DNA from: Phoebastria nigripes | Lineage: Eukaryota > Chordata > Aves > Procellariiformes > Diomedeidae | DNA: 64,000 bases | Direction of reading: 5' to 3' | Assembly: GCA_035582835.1 (NCBI GenBank) | Contig: JAYKAV010003110.1 | Location: 355,778 to 419,777, forward strand | In this document: positions 1 to 11,817 of the stretch, in pieces | Layout: each line of letters opens with the position of its first letter | How positions within the stretch are numbered: the first letter of the stretch is position 1 | The notes under the pieces: generated by a model | Databases searched by the model: none | What the model saw: the letters and a program-made list of their open reading frames with translations, nothing else | Told to the model about the DNA's origin: nothing | Program-made: the position numbers and the translations under genes

Positions 1-210
1 ACTGTAGATGGGGATAAAGTCCCTGTAGTGCACATCAAAAATATGCTGGGGAAGACAGTCTGGGTTAGTCCTGCCTCAGGCAAGGGAAAACCCATTCGTC
101 GGATTGCTTTTGCTCAAGGACCTGGGTGCACTTGGCGGGTAATGCGAAAGGATGGGGAAGTCCGATGTGTACCTCAAGGAGATTTGATTTTGGGTGAAAA
201 TAGCCAATGA
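1..210 (+). CDS. Endogenous retrovirus Pol, C-terminal end of integrase (5' truncated by the window)
   Basis: The frame is open from base 1 to a TGA at 208-210, giving 69 residues that begin outside the window. The segment is basic and rich in Gly, Trp and Pro and reads like the small SH3-like C-terminal DNA-binding domain of a retroviral integrase. Its position supports this: it stops about 440 bp before a polypurine tract and a 3' LTR, where pol ends in an element without env. I see no catalytic D,D-35-E residues, because they would lie to the left. No env frame follows, which fits an ERVL-like (class III) element, but the class is inferred. Whether the rest of pol is intact cannot be seen. 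It is very unlikely to serve the host. Confidence 0.72.
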   Translation, partial: TVDGDKVPVVHIKNMLGKTVWVSPASGKGKPIRRIAFAQGPGCTWRVMRKDGEVRCVPQGDLILGENSQ

Positions 211-649
211 ACTGAACTGTATGATGTTCATTGCTATACAGTACTGTATGTCATCACTTCAGTGGTTGCTGTATGTCATATCAAAGGTGTTGCAGTAAGA
301 ATCACCCAGATTAATGAAGAAGGATCTCTGATGAAGCCGAGCAAAGTGCAGCGATCATAAAACCAGACAAATGCAGCGATAATGGAACCAGAACTGGCTT
401 CAGGATGCAACAATCCAACACCACACACCATCTCTCCTGCNCTGAAGGACTGTTATGACAGATGGAGCCCAAAGTTATGGACTAAATGAACTCAATGGAC
501 ATTTTAGAGGGATGGCCCATAGACTAAGGGAATGATACGTGTGTGTATATATATCAAACGGCAGGAAAAGTGGTGATAATTCATTGGAATGTATTGGAAA
601 ATGTGAGACCTGGGCATGATGTAGATGGTATAGAATAAGGGGTGGATAC
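211..649 (+). mobile_element. Endogenous retrovirus 3' untranslated region with polypurine tract
   Basis: This is the non-coding stretch between the pol stop codon and the 3' LTR. No env-like frame is present in any phase. A purine-rich run at about 631-647 (core AGAATAAGGGGTGGA) sits directly before the LTR, where the plus-strand primer (polypurine tract) must lie. A short word (TGCAGCGAT) occurs twice near 346-380. One undetermined base is at 441. The element has the same orientation as AKAP6. Confidence 0.65.
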
Positions 650-863
650 CATCCTGGTTCCGGCTGGGACAGAGTTAACTTTCTTCCCAGTAGCTGGGGG
701 TGGTGCTGTGTTTTGGGTTTGGTATGATAGCAGCGTTGATGGCCCATTCATGTTTTGGGTGTTGCTGGGTGGTTCTTGCACCGGGGACTTTTCGGCCTCC
801 CATGCCCTGCCAGGTGCATGGGAAGCTGGTGGGGGAGCATAGCTGGGGCGGCTGACCAGCTGG

Positions 864-900
864 CCAATGAGGTATTCCATACGTGTGATGTCATATATAA
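864..900 (+). promoter_or_regulatory. LTR U3 promoter cluster (CCAAT, decayed CRE, TATA)
   Basis: CCAAT lies at 864-868, TGATGTCA at 886-893 and TATATAA at 894-900. The middle motif corresponds to the palindromic TGACGTCA cAMP-response element kept in the other LTR copy. Here its CpG has become TpG, as expected from methylation-driven decay. Transcription, if any, would run rightward, in the AKAP6 direction. Activity is unknown. Confidence 0.5.
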
Positions 901-1067
901 TTAGGAGGCGTGGTCTGGGAAGGGGGGGTCTCTTGTGTCACGGGATGGCCTGGGCGTCGGTCGGCGGGTGGTGAGAAGTTGCATTGTGCATTGCCTGCTT
1001 TATATATTGTATTATTGTTGTTGTTATCATTGTTATTATTACTGTTCTACTTTGTTTTGTTTCAATT

Positions 1068-1073
1068 ATTAAA
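1068..1073 (+). terminator. LTR polyadenylation signal ATTAAA
   Basis: ATTAAA is followed by a T-rich stretch in the R region of the 3' LTR. The solo LTR has the same signal at the equivalent position. A sense-oriented signal like this could cause premature polyadenylation if it lies inside an AKAP6 intron, but that depends on where exon 1 is. Confidence 0.5.
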
Positions 1074-2132
1074 CTGTTTTTATCTCAACCCGTGAGTTTT
1101 CCTACTTGGGCCCTCCGAATTCTCTCCCCCATCCTGGCGGGGCGGGGTGAGTGAGCATCTGCGTGGTGTTTAGTTGCTGGCTAGGGTTAAACCACAACAA
1201 CAATTAAAGAAGCAAACTTGAACTAGGGTTCTTTGAGTGATTTGATAAGATATTTTCAGGTAGCTGAAATTAAATTAGGTTTTTTAATATTAATAGATGT
1301 TGAGTTTTATCCTGAAGTTGAAATGAGGAAATCCCTTTAATGCACAATTGGAATAAAATTTAGTGTTGCAAAACAAGTGGACTTCCATGTATTTCAGCAG
1401 CAGCAGCTCCTAGAGAGCTACCAAGCTAGCTGTGTTTAGAGAGAATTACCTGTAATCTTGCTTGGAGCTGGAAAAGTTTGGTACTAACGTACTGCACCAC
1501 TTGCTTGGTGGAGTCCTTGTGCCCATTAGCGGATGAGCACTTCAAGAAAGTGACACATACAGATATGAAATGAAATGTCATGTCTGTAAATTGTTTTGTT
1601 TTAGGGAGTGGAAATAATCTGTTTGGTATTTTGATGGTGGGTAACTTTTCAAAAAACTTTTCAGCGACTAAAGAGTTTAAGATCGTGTCCGTACAAATGC
1701 ATACAAACAATTGCAGATTCTTTCTGCTCTCCTACATCACTGGACATGGGTCAGATTTGGTAGGTAGTCAAGGACCTATGGTGGTATACACACAAGCGAA
1801 TAAGCAGGTCCTCTGTGAAACAGCTTTGAATGTATTCACCTATGTCTCACTGCCTCTGTGCATACTTAAACACCATTTTAAATCTAGATTAGTATTCAGC
1901 CAAGCCTAATCTTGATTTTGCTGTCTTCCAATTTAAAAGATGTTTCACATTATCTCTTTGGAGAAAAATTTTGGAACAATTTTTGGAACAACCTTCTTGC
2001 TAGAATAATAATTTTGCAGCCTTCACCATCTGACTTTTGTAGCTGGTGAAGAGGAAAATTATGTTATGATTGAAAATGCTTTGCTCACTACTGGGCACTA
2101 GAATGACAAAAATGGCTTTATCCAGGGATATT

Positions 2133-2195
2133 AAAAAAAAAACAAACCACCCCCCAAAAAAACCCAAAACACCCAAAAACACAAACCAAAAAACA
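2133..2195. repeat. A/C-rich low-complexity tract
   Basis: The tract is runs of A broken by runs of C (for example CCCCCCAAAAAAACCC) and holds no other motif. It may be the decayed tail of a retroposon, but no body was recognised beside it. Confidence 0.7.
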
Positions 2196-3839
2196 GCCAC
2201 CAATCGCTCACATGTAAGTTGAAGAATCAGCATATGAAAGTTGCCACTAGGTATGTCTTCTATGTACTGCTGACATTCTGGAGTGAAAATTAGGATAACA
2301 AAACTAAGGTGGTGTAGGGCAGTTAGCTAATGAAGGATGCTGAAGTAATGATGAATTAATATGAAGTAGCTAATTTGTCTTTGTCCATTTTAATGCTAAC
2401 CTCTTTGCACCACATCATCTCCCAGTCATTGTTTCTTACTGCAGGGCAAACCTGCGCTGAGTCAGAAATGGCCAGGAAACACAACTACTCATCCCAATAT
2501 GTTTGATTCTCTGAATACATTGCTCTGTCTGTACGAGTCTGGCACGACACAATTGTTTTCAATGTCTGTACATGTTGTAGTGTAGAATTTTTTCTGATGT
2601 ACCTCATAACGGTTGCCTAATGGGATCATTTCCAGCTAGTCTCCCTGCTTTTTCATAAGTGAGAACATAAAATGAGATGAGCTGGGAGTGTATAAATTTT
2701 ATGCACCGTTTTAGGCTTACATTGCAGTGTTTAGGTTTTTACATAAGCATGTATGGCATATTTTCTTCAGTAGAGAAGTATTCCTGTCACTCCNTGGTGG
2801 CTTTCTAGGCTCAGTGTGACAATTCCAATACTCAATTAATTTCAGAGGAATATTTAAATATAGGGTTGGGTTTTTTGGTTGCTTTTTTTTCCCTCCAGCT
2901 GTTTCTTTTGAGGATAATTGCAGTTAATGCTGGACTAGAAGTATTGGATATATTTTTAGATAAACTTGGTGCTTGTGTAAAGATGCACAGTTGGTACTTC
3001 TTGAGATGTGAACTCTCTCTCTGAAGCAGAACTCTGCTTTGCTTCCAGTTTTAATCCACTGATTAATTGTTGGGGCATAATACTGTACAGTTTCCACAGT
3101 TTATGAAATTCCTGGACTTGACAATACAGGTGCAAATTGTTGATATGATGATTATACTGGATTTATGCCCAAAGCTTTTATTCATATAGATTATCATACT
3201 TGTGGCTTTATATATATACTGAAATGAATTTACATCAGGGACTTGGAGCTTATTGAAGTAGCTGAAGACACTGAATAAACTGAGGGCTTGAGAGAGGTGA
3301 ATTCAGGACTGTTTGCTGTTTGAAATTTTCAGTTATGCTTTCTTTAAAAGTAAGCTGTTTGCAGGTTAAGGTCTTTAGTTGAATTGTTCCTGAAAGGAAT
3401 ACCTGAAAGGGGTCCTGCTTGGATCTTCCAGGTCCTCCTCTGGAGAACTGCGTGCAAAACCCATGGCAAGTAGAATGGCTGAAGCACTCTCTTAGGTATG
3501 AAGGTGGTTGGGCAAATGACTGAGACCCTGAGAGGAATTGTGATCTACCACTTTAAAGACCTTTGGACAAAGAGCACATAGGAAACACAATGACTGCTTA
3601 CATTGACAAGAAGTTGGGGTTCTTTTGAAGAATGAAGAGACCTAGGTTGTGAAAAACAGCAAAATTTAAAGTTTCTGGATAGCATGGTCTTAAAGTGGTA
3701 TTTTATGACCTCCATCCTATCCTCCTAAGTCACCTTTTTTCAAGGCTGAGAGTCTCAGCCTGCTCAGTTTTCATTTGAACAGAGGCGATTACATATTCCT
3801 GTTTGTCCTTCAAATTGCCTTTTTTGAACCCTTTTCTGC

Positions 3840-4700
3840 TCCACTGTATTCCCTTTGTGATGAAGGGGCCAGAACTGCACATAACATGCTGGTTTTGTAC
3901 CATGGATTTGTATAGTGATGTCATGATAGGTTTTTTTCTGCTTTATCTCCTATTCCTTTGCTAAATGTTCCTAAAGTTTGATTTTCTTTTTGACTGCTAT
4001 TGAGTATTAAGCTGATGGTTTTTATGGAAATTTGATAGTTTTCCTTCCAAGACATTGCTCTTGAGTAGTAACATTTATCTTGGAGCCCATTCTCTACATG
4101 CAATTAGGACTGTTTTTTTTCTCATACACATAACTTCATGTTTGCCTATAGTGAGTTTAATCTGATATTTTATTGCTCAATTTTTTGGTCTTGTAAGGTC
4201 CTGCATTTGCTCAGAGTTTCAATTTGTCCCAAGTATTTCAATACCTTCTGCAGACTTTTTCACTTGATTGTTCACCCACTTTTCAGGTCATTTATCAGTT
4301 TATTGAGAAGCACAGTGCTTAGCAGAGGTTTCTGTGAAACTCTGCTTGTGATCTCCATTTGTCTCCATTCGTTCTCCATTCCACTGTCCGTTTATTGCTA
4401 CTGTTTCCAGCCTTTTATTCAATTATTTGTCCATTCAAGGACCTTCCTCTTTATCCCATGGCTATTATATTCCTTTAGCTTTTGGCATTGGGTCTTGTCA
4501 AAAGCATTTTATGATCTGTTTGGAAAACTCCAATAGTGTGGCTTTTCAAAAGCAGTGGAGGCTCTTCCTCTAAAAAATGGTACTTTTCCAGGTGTTGCCT
4601 GATTCTGCTACAGTTTCTACTGATTTTTGTGGTATAAACATTAGGTGGAAAGGTCCCCCAGAACCTTTCTTTAAAAACTGGTATCCTAAGAACCAAAGAA
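3840..4700 (-). mobile_element. Ancient CR1-like LINE fragment, antisense (reverse-transcriptase end)
   Basis: Read on the + strand, the stretch follows the familiar antisense CR1-like pattern of amniote genomes. It shows a TTTTTGACTGCT word, a TCTGATATTTTATTGCTCA word, TCAGGTCATTTAT, AAGGACCTTCCTCTTATCCC-like text, and CTTGTCAAAAGCATTT. The last is the complement of the KAFDT-type segment of the reverse transcriptase. It is heavily decayed, with stops and indels throughout. The 132-codon open frame at 4138-4536 on the other strand is a by-product. Weaker similarity may run on to about 5000. Boundaries are good to roughly 50 bp. Confidence 0.68.
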
Positions 4701-7700
4701 GTTTCAAGTGAAAGGTCATGCACACCACAATCAGCAATTTGGCTACTTCACCCTTCTTGTAGACTGCTTGGGTATATAATGCCTCGACCTTGTGGTCTAT
4801 CAGTTTGTTTCATAGTCTTTCGTACTATCCCATCGATTTCAGACAGATTCTTTGCTAAATNCTCCAGTAGCATTTCCACTGGCCCTGATTTGCCACAGTC
4901 ATTTCCAATTTCTAGCTAAACACTTGCCTTGTAATTTCTATGTTTTCCTTCACCTTGTGTTAGAAAGAGAAACATCAGATACCAAAGAGCATGTTGGGTC
5001 ATTGCAGTGTCTTAAATCCTGTTTTATAGACATAATCAGGAACTCAGACATCCATGGTGGGATTTCCGCAGTTAATCATTGGTGGTCTGGCTTTGCTACC
5101 ATTAAAGCCTTGGGAGTAGACTTTTTAATGGACTTTAAGTCAGTCACATTAAAAATTTTAATCATGATTCACATTAATGTTCAGGCTTAATATTGGCATT
5201 ACTATGCAAGGCTCTTTGGTCTGTNTCCTGCAGGAGTTCAGGCATCATCATATTCCCTATCAGGTATATCTTCTAAGAGTCTACACACATTGAATAGGAG
5301 GCCCAGCAGTGCTAAATGAAATTTTTTTCCCTTCCTGTCCAATTTGTTCAGATTTTTAGGTGTAACAGTAGGATAATTGTAAAGGAGGTATTTTTGAAAT
5401 GTGTTCACAGGGAATGATANGAAGAGAAAAAACTAAATTTGCTCTCTTAGAATTCAGTTCCTTGAAAGCTTTTTGAAATTGTTGTGTTTCTTAAATCATG
5501 TAGGAAATCTGCAACAGAATCAGTGTAGCATGGATAGTGTTAATGTGATATTAAATTCAAGTTGCTCTATATGTAGTTACTGACATGATGTATTTCATTT
5601 TTTTGGTGTACTCACACAGTTTATCTTTGCAGTAGATACAGTAGATTGCATTTTCAAGGAAAGATGTAAGGAGCCTTATAACTTGGCAGAGAATTCCTGA
5701 GACTATTGAAATGGAAAAGAAATGGAAATATAATTTGGCTGTGTGAGATATTCATTTTGACTGTACCTATTTAAGAAAACTCAACATCAATGAGATCATT
5801 AAATCTGATGTTAAAATTTACATCATTAGATTTCTAAGTCAGCAAGCAGATGTAATTATTTAATGATGGAGTTTCTCTGGGTTTTTTGGGCCATTTTGGA
5901 GACTGAAATGAATTGTTTACTTGACAGACAGCTGGCTGTGTAGTGCTTATGGCTGATTTTAACAGTATGTGACAGTAAGAAAAATTAGAGCTTATTAACA
6001 TTCACTCGACCCAGTGTCTGCACCACTAATCAATGCTTGGACTACTGTATGGCTTAAAATGCGTAATGAATCTTTGTTTGACAGGAACCAACTGCTGTTG
6101 GAGAAAAACATGGATGATCTGATAGCTGGCAGAGAGAATATGGCCTGCACTTTATAAACAAGGAAAATGTGATAACTGGGGAGCAGAATGAGTGAGAGAA
6201 GTCTTTCAAGGCTTGTGGTGATTGATGAACTATATTATGGTTGACACACATATTCTATGTTTTGCATAAAAGTGTTAGCATCTGATTGAGCGGAAAACCA
6301 GGGGAAAGTGAGATTGCCTATGTGATTAGTGGAAGGTAATCAGCCATCTGTTAGGCATAATGCACTTACTAAAGATGAAGATAGAAAGCATATGTGTGCA
6401 TGTGCTTACACAGGATCTCTCACCTTTTATACAAGTATCCATGAAAATATAGAACTGTATATAAAGAACTAACACAAGGCAAAAAAATACTCTCATCTAT
6501 TTTTTTTTCTCCTACCAGAAAGAGTACAATCTTGTAGCTATGTTGTGTAGTTCATAAATGTGTCCTTTCAGCAGACTGAAACAGTAGCTTCAGAAGTGAC
6601 AGAAACAAATTTGAGGTGTATTTTTCTAAAAGAATGGCATCATAACTCTCTCTCACTCTGATTGTGATGATGAAAATAAGGCTATGCCCTGAAAATATTG
6701 AGAGATAAACTTTTTCTTGATCAGGACATTTGAAAATATATTTTCAGCCCTTCACCTCCAAATTTTAAATCATCTAGTTTATACAGCTATTCCAGGTACA
6801 GAAAGGATTTGGTTTAGAAGAAGACTAGAGTCTGATGTAGCATTNCTTACCCACCTAAAACTGTCATTGATGCTACCAGGATTTTGCGATGTAGAAAACA
6901 AGACTGAGCTTAGCTTTTCATGTTTATAAAGAACTTTAGTGGTGATAGAGGTCCTGCTTAGAAGGAAATGAATCACTTCTTTACCTCTTTTCAAAAATTA
7001 TTTTTGCATAGTAGTGTATAAAGAACAACTCTAAAAAATGTATTCAGTTTTAATATGTGTTCTAACACTTATTATAGTGGTTTACAATTCACTATCTGTA
7101 CATCTCACAAAATCTGGAAAAACAAAATACTCCAGAAATATAACAAACTCTAAGGCCAGCATTTAAAATCAGTCACTTAAAATATCAAACACCACAACAT
7201 ATGACCCCAAAGAATTGTTTAACTTGATCATCCATTTATATCTTTTTTTAGCAAATGTTTTAATCCACTAGATGACAGCTTGGTATGTGGAATATTGTTC
7301 TTAAATACACTTTTTCAAATTTCAAATTAGAATTGGTTTTGCTGAAATTTATCATATGTCACTGATGGTACATTATGCAAATACTGGAACTGCTGAAGAA
7401 GGACTTCCATTCCCCATCTTGCTGTTTCCACCTTCCACGTTTCAATATAAAAGTAATACCCTAAATATTGGAGGGGAAAGGGTATAGCTAGAGGACAATA
7501 GATGCAAGTGTCTATATGAGAATGGGGTGGAGAGCAGCTAATTTAGTCATCTTCAGTAGCTGGTGTCTTCACAAAACTTCATGAATGCAGTCCTCTGCAA
7601 GGCTGCTGACCTAGTTAGAAATATGGAAGTCTAACTTGCACATGACCAGTAAGCCAAAAAGCAGAACCTACTTCTGATCGAAAGTATTTTGGCAAGTTTT

Positions 7701-10700
7701 ATAACTCCTAAATTGCTTAAAGTAGGTAAGTCTGTGAGGTTTGCTGTTGTTGCTGGGCCTTATTTTTTGCTATTTAGTATTTCAACATTAGAACTTTGTA
7801 AAAACACCTCTGTGGCAGGGATTTTCCTATCTTCCTTTCATATCCAATGCATGAGGGTGACTGAAGCTTGCACTCTCAGTGCCTTGCCAGCGCATTTCAT
7901 AGGTCAGTGCAGGCATGACAGGCGAATTATTTTGCTTTGCCACAGTTGCAGAGGAGCTGGGGGAGGGATAGCGGGGTGGACCTTACTGTTTCTCCAGTGA
8001 TTTTAGGAGCACTCCTGTAAACGTGCCACTTCAGTGCCTGTTTTCTTGGAGAGCGCAGGAGAACATTTCAGTTTTTGTTTCTCTTAGAGTAGTTGGATGA
8101 TGATGCCTTTTTATTCTGCCAAGAAACAATTTAATGAATCTGTGTCCTAATGTTGGGATTCAGTCATTTCTAGCAGCAACAGTTTCTCCTTTCAAGCATT
8201 TGTGGGCTTTTTAAAGCTTTCCCAGACCTTGCTAATTAGTATCCACAGTGTGTTTTACTACCTTTGTGGGATTTTTTTAAGAATGTGAAAAGATGGTCTA
8301 TTTTAAAGTTTCTCCACATATTCTTACTTGAAGTGTTGCAACTTGTGTTCTGGCAGAAAGAAAAGGATTCAAAGGACTTGACTTTAAGAGCAACTAGGAT
8401 TAAGGAGGCATTAGCTGTAATGCTGGAGAGCCTGTATACAGAGTCAAGCACATTGTAACAAAAAACAGGTCAGCAGGTTCCTAATCGTTGCTAATTGCAA
8501 ACTCAGTGTATCAAAGCTAGAGCTATGCTCTGCATGCAGCATGGACTAGCTTTTGTTTGCTTCTGCAGGAGCATGTTTTAATTTCTGTTTGCTAATTGCT
8601 TTAACGTCCTTACTAGAGCTGAGTCATGTTGAAAAACTCTTGCAGAGTGCCAGTTTTTTGTGGAAAAACTACTAAGCAAGTGCTGCACTTCCTGTGTTTC
8701 TGTATCATTTACTGATTCAGGACCAACTCTTTTGCTGGTAGGCATATTTAATTTGTTAATGATAAACATGCAGAATAAGGACCACATGCACTTCACTAAA
8801 ATTTCATTTTCAGGAGTACATAATGTAAAGAATGTACTTGAAGTAATAACATAGTTTTGGCTGTTAGAACAGTTGATTTATATGCTTTAAAACTGGGACT
8901 ATGAACAGCAGTGTCTAAGACAAAAATGTTTTCAAATTGAGTGATTTGTCTAACAATGTATTTTGAGTATGTATGGCAACAGAGTTTAAGTTGAAAAACA
9001 GGCCGTGAAAAGAGATGGACTTGAAAAATACTCAGCATCCTGAAATGATAATTTCATACAGTCTTGCTGCAGAGCCTTTTATTTAACACCATTTAATTCT
9101 GAAGTCTTCAAAAATCTAACTAAAAGAGTTGGAAATTGTACAGCAGGCACTGAGAATGATTGGAATCTTCTTTCACTCCCTTTCCTTGATTGTACTGATA
9201 GAAAATTTTGTTCTGAAGTGCCAAGTTAATATTTGCTCACTTAATATCAGTTCTAAATATTGTTTTGTGGGGGTGATAGATCTGCAAAAGATAATTTACT
9301 AAGTAGTGGCAGGAGAGGAAATAAAATCAAATTAACATTAAATGTAATTTTTTTGTCCTTCCTGGCTATGAGAAGTAGACTGGTGTTTGGATACTTCTTT
9401 GGTACTCTCATTGCCTGCAGTAGTCACCTCTGGATGCTGAGAGTCCACTTGAAATATTTAGAAATATAACTCAGTAGTCACAGTGTAGTTGATTTAATAG
9501 TGAAAGGCACTGGTTTCTTTTCTGCAATCCTATAGCTATTATGCTAAAAGCTAAAATGCGGTCTTTATAGAAAAGTGAGTCAAACTGTAAAAACTTGGAA
9601 TGTTGCCCAAATTAATAGCTGCATAACTGAGTTATTTGCAGTCATGGCACTATGGAAAAGGAATATGAGCAAAAGTTATTAAAATGTAGCTGAAGTATTT
9701 CTAATATGCACTGGTTAAAACAAAGAAAAAAGAGCTTTAAAAGGACCTAATCTTCCTAATTCTCTTAATGTAGACTTACTGAATATAGCTTAGGGTTGCA
9801 AAGTATTGAAGAAACAAGTAAGTGCTGGTATAAGGTTTATTGAAGTTGTATGTCAAAGGTATGCATGTGTCAAATTTGAGTCTCTCCAAAATTACGTAAA
9901 AAATACATCTCCTACTGAATGAAAGTTTTCATGATGCTTTAGGTACTTATCTCCAAACCAGTTGCATGCTGCTAAGTAGAGTATTTTTTTCCTTGGGCAT
10001 AGGGTTTATGGCAGCCTTCTATATTACATACAGCTAGAGTGTACAGAGAAAAAGGTACAAAGTAAAATGTTTTACATATTTACTTTTTCCAGTGAACCTT
10101 ATAAGTGTATATTGATGACACGACTTTTGGGCTTTAATAAAGCCACTCTTGTAAAATGATGTTTTAATTTTAGGTACATATTTTGACATTTGGAATTCTT
10201 ATCTATAAGTTTTGATAGAGTTGTTGCTTATTGCAACAGTTCTTAATCTAACAAAACTACAAGAATTTAAACTTCAAAACTAAAATCTGCCTACAATAGA
10301 TCAACCAAGTGTCCTCAGTAGTTGCTTCAAATTTGCCTTCAAAATTTTTGTTATACATGATCAATAGTCGAGTTGACAGTTGGGAAATTTGAATAAAACT
10401 TGAGATATTTTGTGTTTAGTCATAAATTTCAGGCCAAGGAATATGTTCTAATACGTGCTAGTTTACAAATACCAGTCCTACATTAACTCGTGGAGTTCAG
10501 TAAAGTTCTGTGAGCTTTGTCAATGCTCAGTTTATTTATGTTGCAGTTGTAGAAAATCGGAACATATTTTTCATCAATGAAAACTGTCATTTCCAAGGTG
10601 ACTGTCTACAATGAGAGAAATGTGGTATTTGTTTTTTTTCTCAAACAATGAACTTGTTCGTTCAAATCAACAAAGTTAATTTGAAAAATTTATTTATTCT

Positions 10701-10882
10701 TGAACTTTTAGTGTAGATTTGCAGGGTGAAGAATTTATTTAGAAGTACGATACCTCTCAGACGTTGCCATTTACTCCTTGTCTTGTGAACATTTTTGTTG
10801 CAAAATTTGGTCTCATAACAGCAATTTCTTTTCTTTTTATCTTTGCAGCTATTTTGGAAAGAATTGTGGTTTAGATTTTCCC

Positions 10883-11206
10883 ATGTTAGCCATGGATGTA
10901 GCACTTTCTCCCATGAGAACACAAGAACTGGATCCCATGCCATCTGATGCATCTCCCATGCTTATAAACATGACTCCTACAGTGGAACGAGATGGGGAAG
11001 AGGATGTCATGAAGGAGCTTGATTCTGGCCAGCAGTATGAAAAGCCGCCTCCTCTACACACTGGGGCCGATTGGAAGATTGTTCTCCACTTGCCAGAAAT
11101 TGAGACCTGGCTTCGGATGACATCTGAAAGAGTCAGGGATCTGACCTACTCTGTCCAGCAGGACTCAGATAGCAAGCATGTGGATGTGCATCTAGTACAG
11201 CTGAAG
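10883..11206 (+). CDS. AKAP6: AKAP6 (mAKAP) first coding exon, residues 1-108
   Basis: AKAP6 is the large scaffold that gathers PKA, phosphodiesterase, adenylyl cyclase, calcineurin and other signalling enzymes at the nuclear envelope of muscle cells and in neurons. The exon starts at 10849 after a strong acceptor (TTTCTTTTTATCTTTGCAG) and ends at 11206 before the donor GTAGGATG. The 34 bases before the ATG are 5' UTR and contain no in-frame stop. The start gives MLAMDVALSP, matching the vertebrate AKAP6 N-terminus (MLTM in human, from memory). A second ATG at 10892 has the better context (GCCATGG). The segment with HTGADWKIVLHLPEIETW and VRDLTYSVQQDSDSKHVDVH is nearly invariant among vertebrates. 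The part before it (residues 30-50) is acidic and more variable. The exon ends in phase 0 at QLK and joins residue 109 at 49999. Confidence 0.95.
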
Positions 11207-11779
11207 GTAGGATGAATTTTATATTGCAGACTTTTCAGTGAAGGTGGTTCGCTCGACTCTGCTATTGGTAAAGTAAACAAAAGGGCTTTTCATAACTGCT
11301 GTAGCATGTCTGACAGCCTGTGTTAAAAAGTGAATAAATCCTTTTCAGGGAGATAATAGAAACCATATCATTCTCAGATTTTTTGCAACATTATTTACTC
11401 ATCACTTAATTCAGCAGTCATAACCATATTAATGAACATGTTCACACTCCAAGAGCAGCTAATACAACACTAACAGTAACCTGACTGGACATCTCAGAAG
11501 TGCCCAGAAATATTCCCATTGATTTTAATGGGCTTCAGTACCTAAAACTCCCAAATTTGTGTCCCAATAAGCATGGCCGCTCATTTGAAAACTAAGCAAG
11601 TTTCAGAGGCAGTAGGATAGAAAGGTGGTCTAATGTCTGGCCTTTCAGTCATGTAAAGATTACGTTGAAGATTGAACTCTACATACAAAATGGTAAGTGT
11701 GTAGAATTTTTTTTCAGATTGGAGTCTTGGTAAGAAATATGAAGTGATAAGATTCGAACAGTCAGAGCCAGTAAACTAA

Positions 11780-11817
11780 CCTCCCCACCCCCCTCCCTCC
11801 CCCCCCCGCCCCCCCGC
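11780..11817. repeat. C-tract; G-quadruplex-forming on the minus strand, i-motif on the plus strand
   Basis: The + strand is almost pure C with single A, T or G interruptions. The minus strand reads G7, C, G9, A, G3, A, G6, T, G4: five G-runs separated by one-base loops, the most stable class of predicted quadruplex. It lies 574 bp after the donor of the first coding exon, in the template strand of AKAP6. The exact run lengths may be affected by sequencing error. Confidence 0.85.

Larger units (their letters stand above)
650..1199 (+). mobile_element. 3' LTR of the endogenous retrovirus (avian ERVL-like family), sense orientation
   Basis: This 550-bp LTR is recognisable by alignment to the antisense copy at 17531-18070. 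Both share the 5' block CCTGGTTCCGGCTGGGA-like, the TGCCAGGTGCA block, a CCAAT/CRE/TATA cluster, an ATTAAA signal, a pyrimidine-rich U5 with CTCTCCCCCATCC, and the terminus GGGTTAAACCACAACA. The expected TG at the 5' end reads CA here, apparently two transitions. The 3' end is taken as ACA at 1197-1199. A target-site duplication cannot be checked because the 5' LTR lies outside the window. Confidence 0.82.
1200..10848 (+). other. AKAP6: Upstream region / intron 1 of AKAP6, no exon recognised
   Basis: The next exon begins with a splice acceptor (10841-10848), so at least the right part of this stretch is intron. No CpG-island-like promoter, convincing exon, tRNA or structured RNA was seen. Apart from an A/C-rich low-complexity patch (2133-2195) and a CR1-like LINE relic (about 3840-4700), the sequence is ordinary AT-rich non-coding DNA. 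Open frames here are short and show no family resemblance. A small non-coding first exon could be hidden and would not be detectable by eye. Confidence 0.6.

Noticed and set aside
4138..4536. 132-codon plus-strand open frame rich in Phe, Ser and Leu
   Set aside because: It lies within the antisense CR1-like relic and translates the wrong strand of reverse-transcriptase DNA. Its composition reflects a T-rich strand, not a membrane protein.
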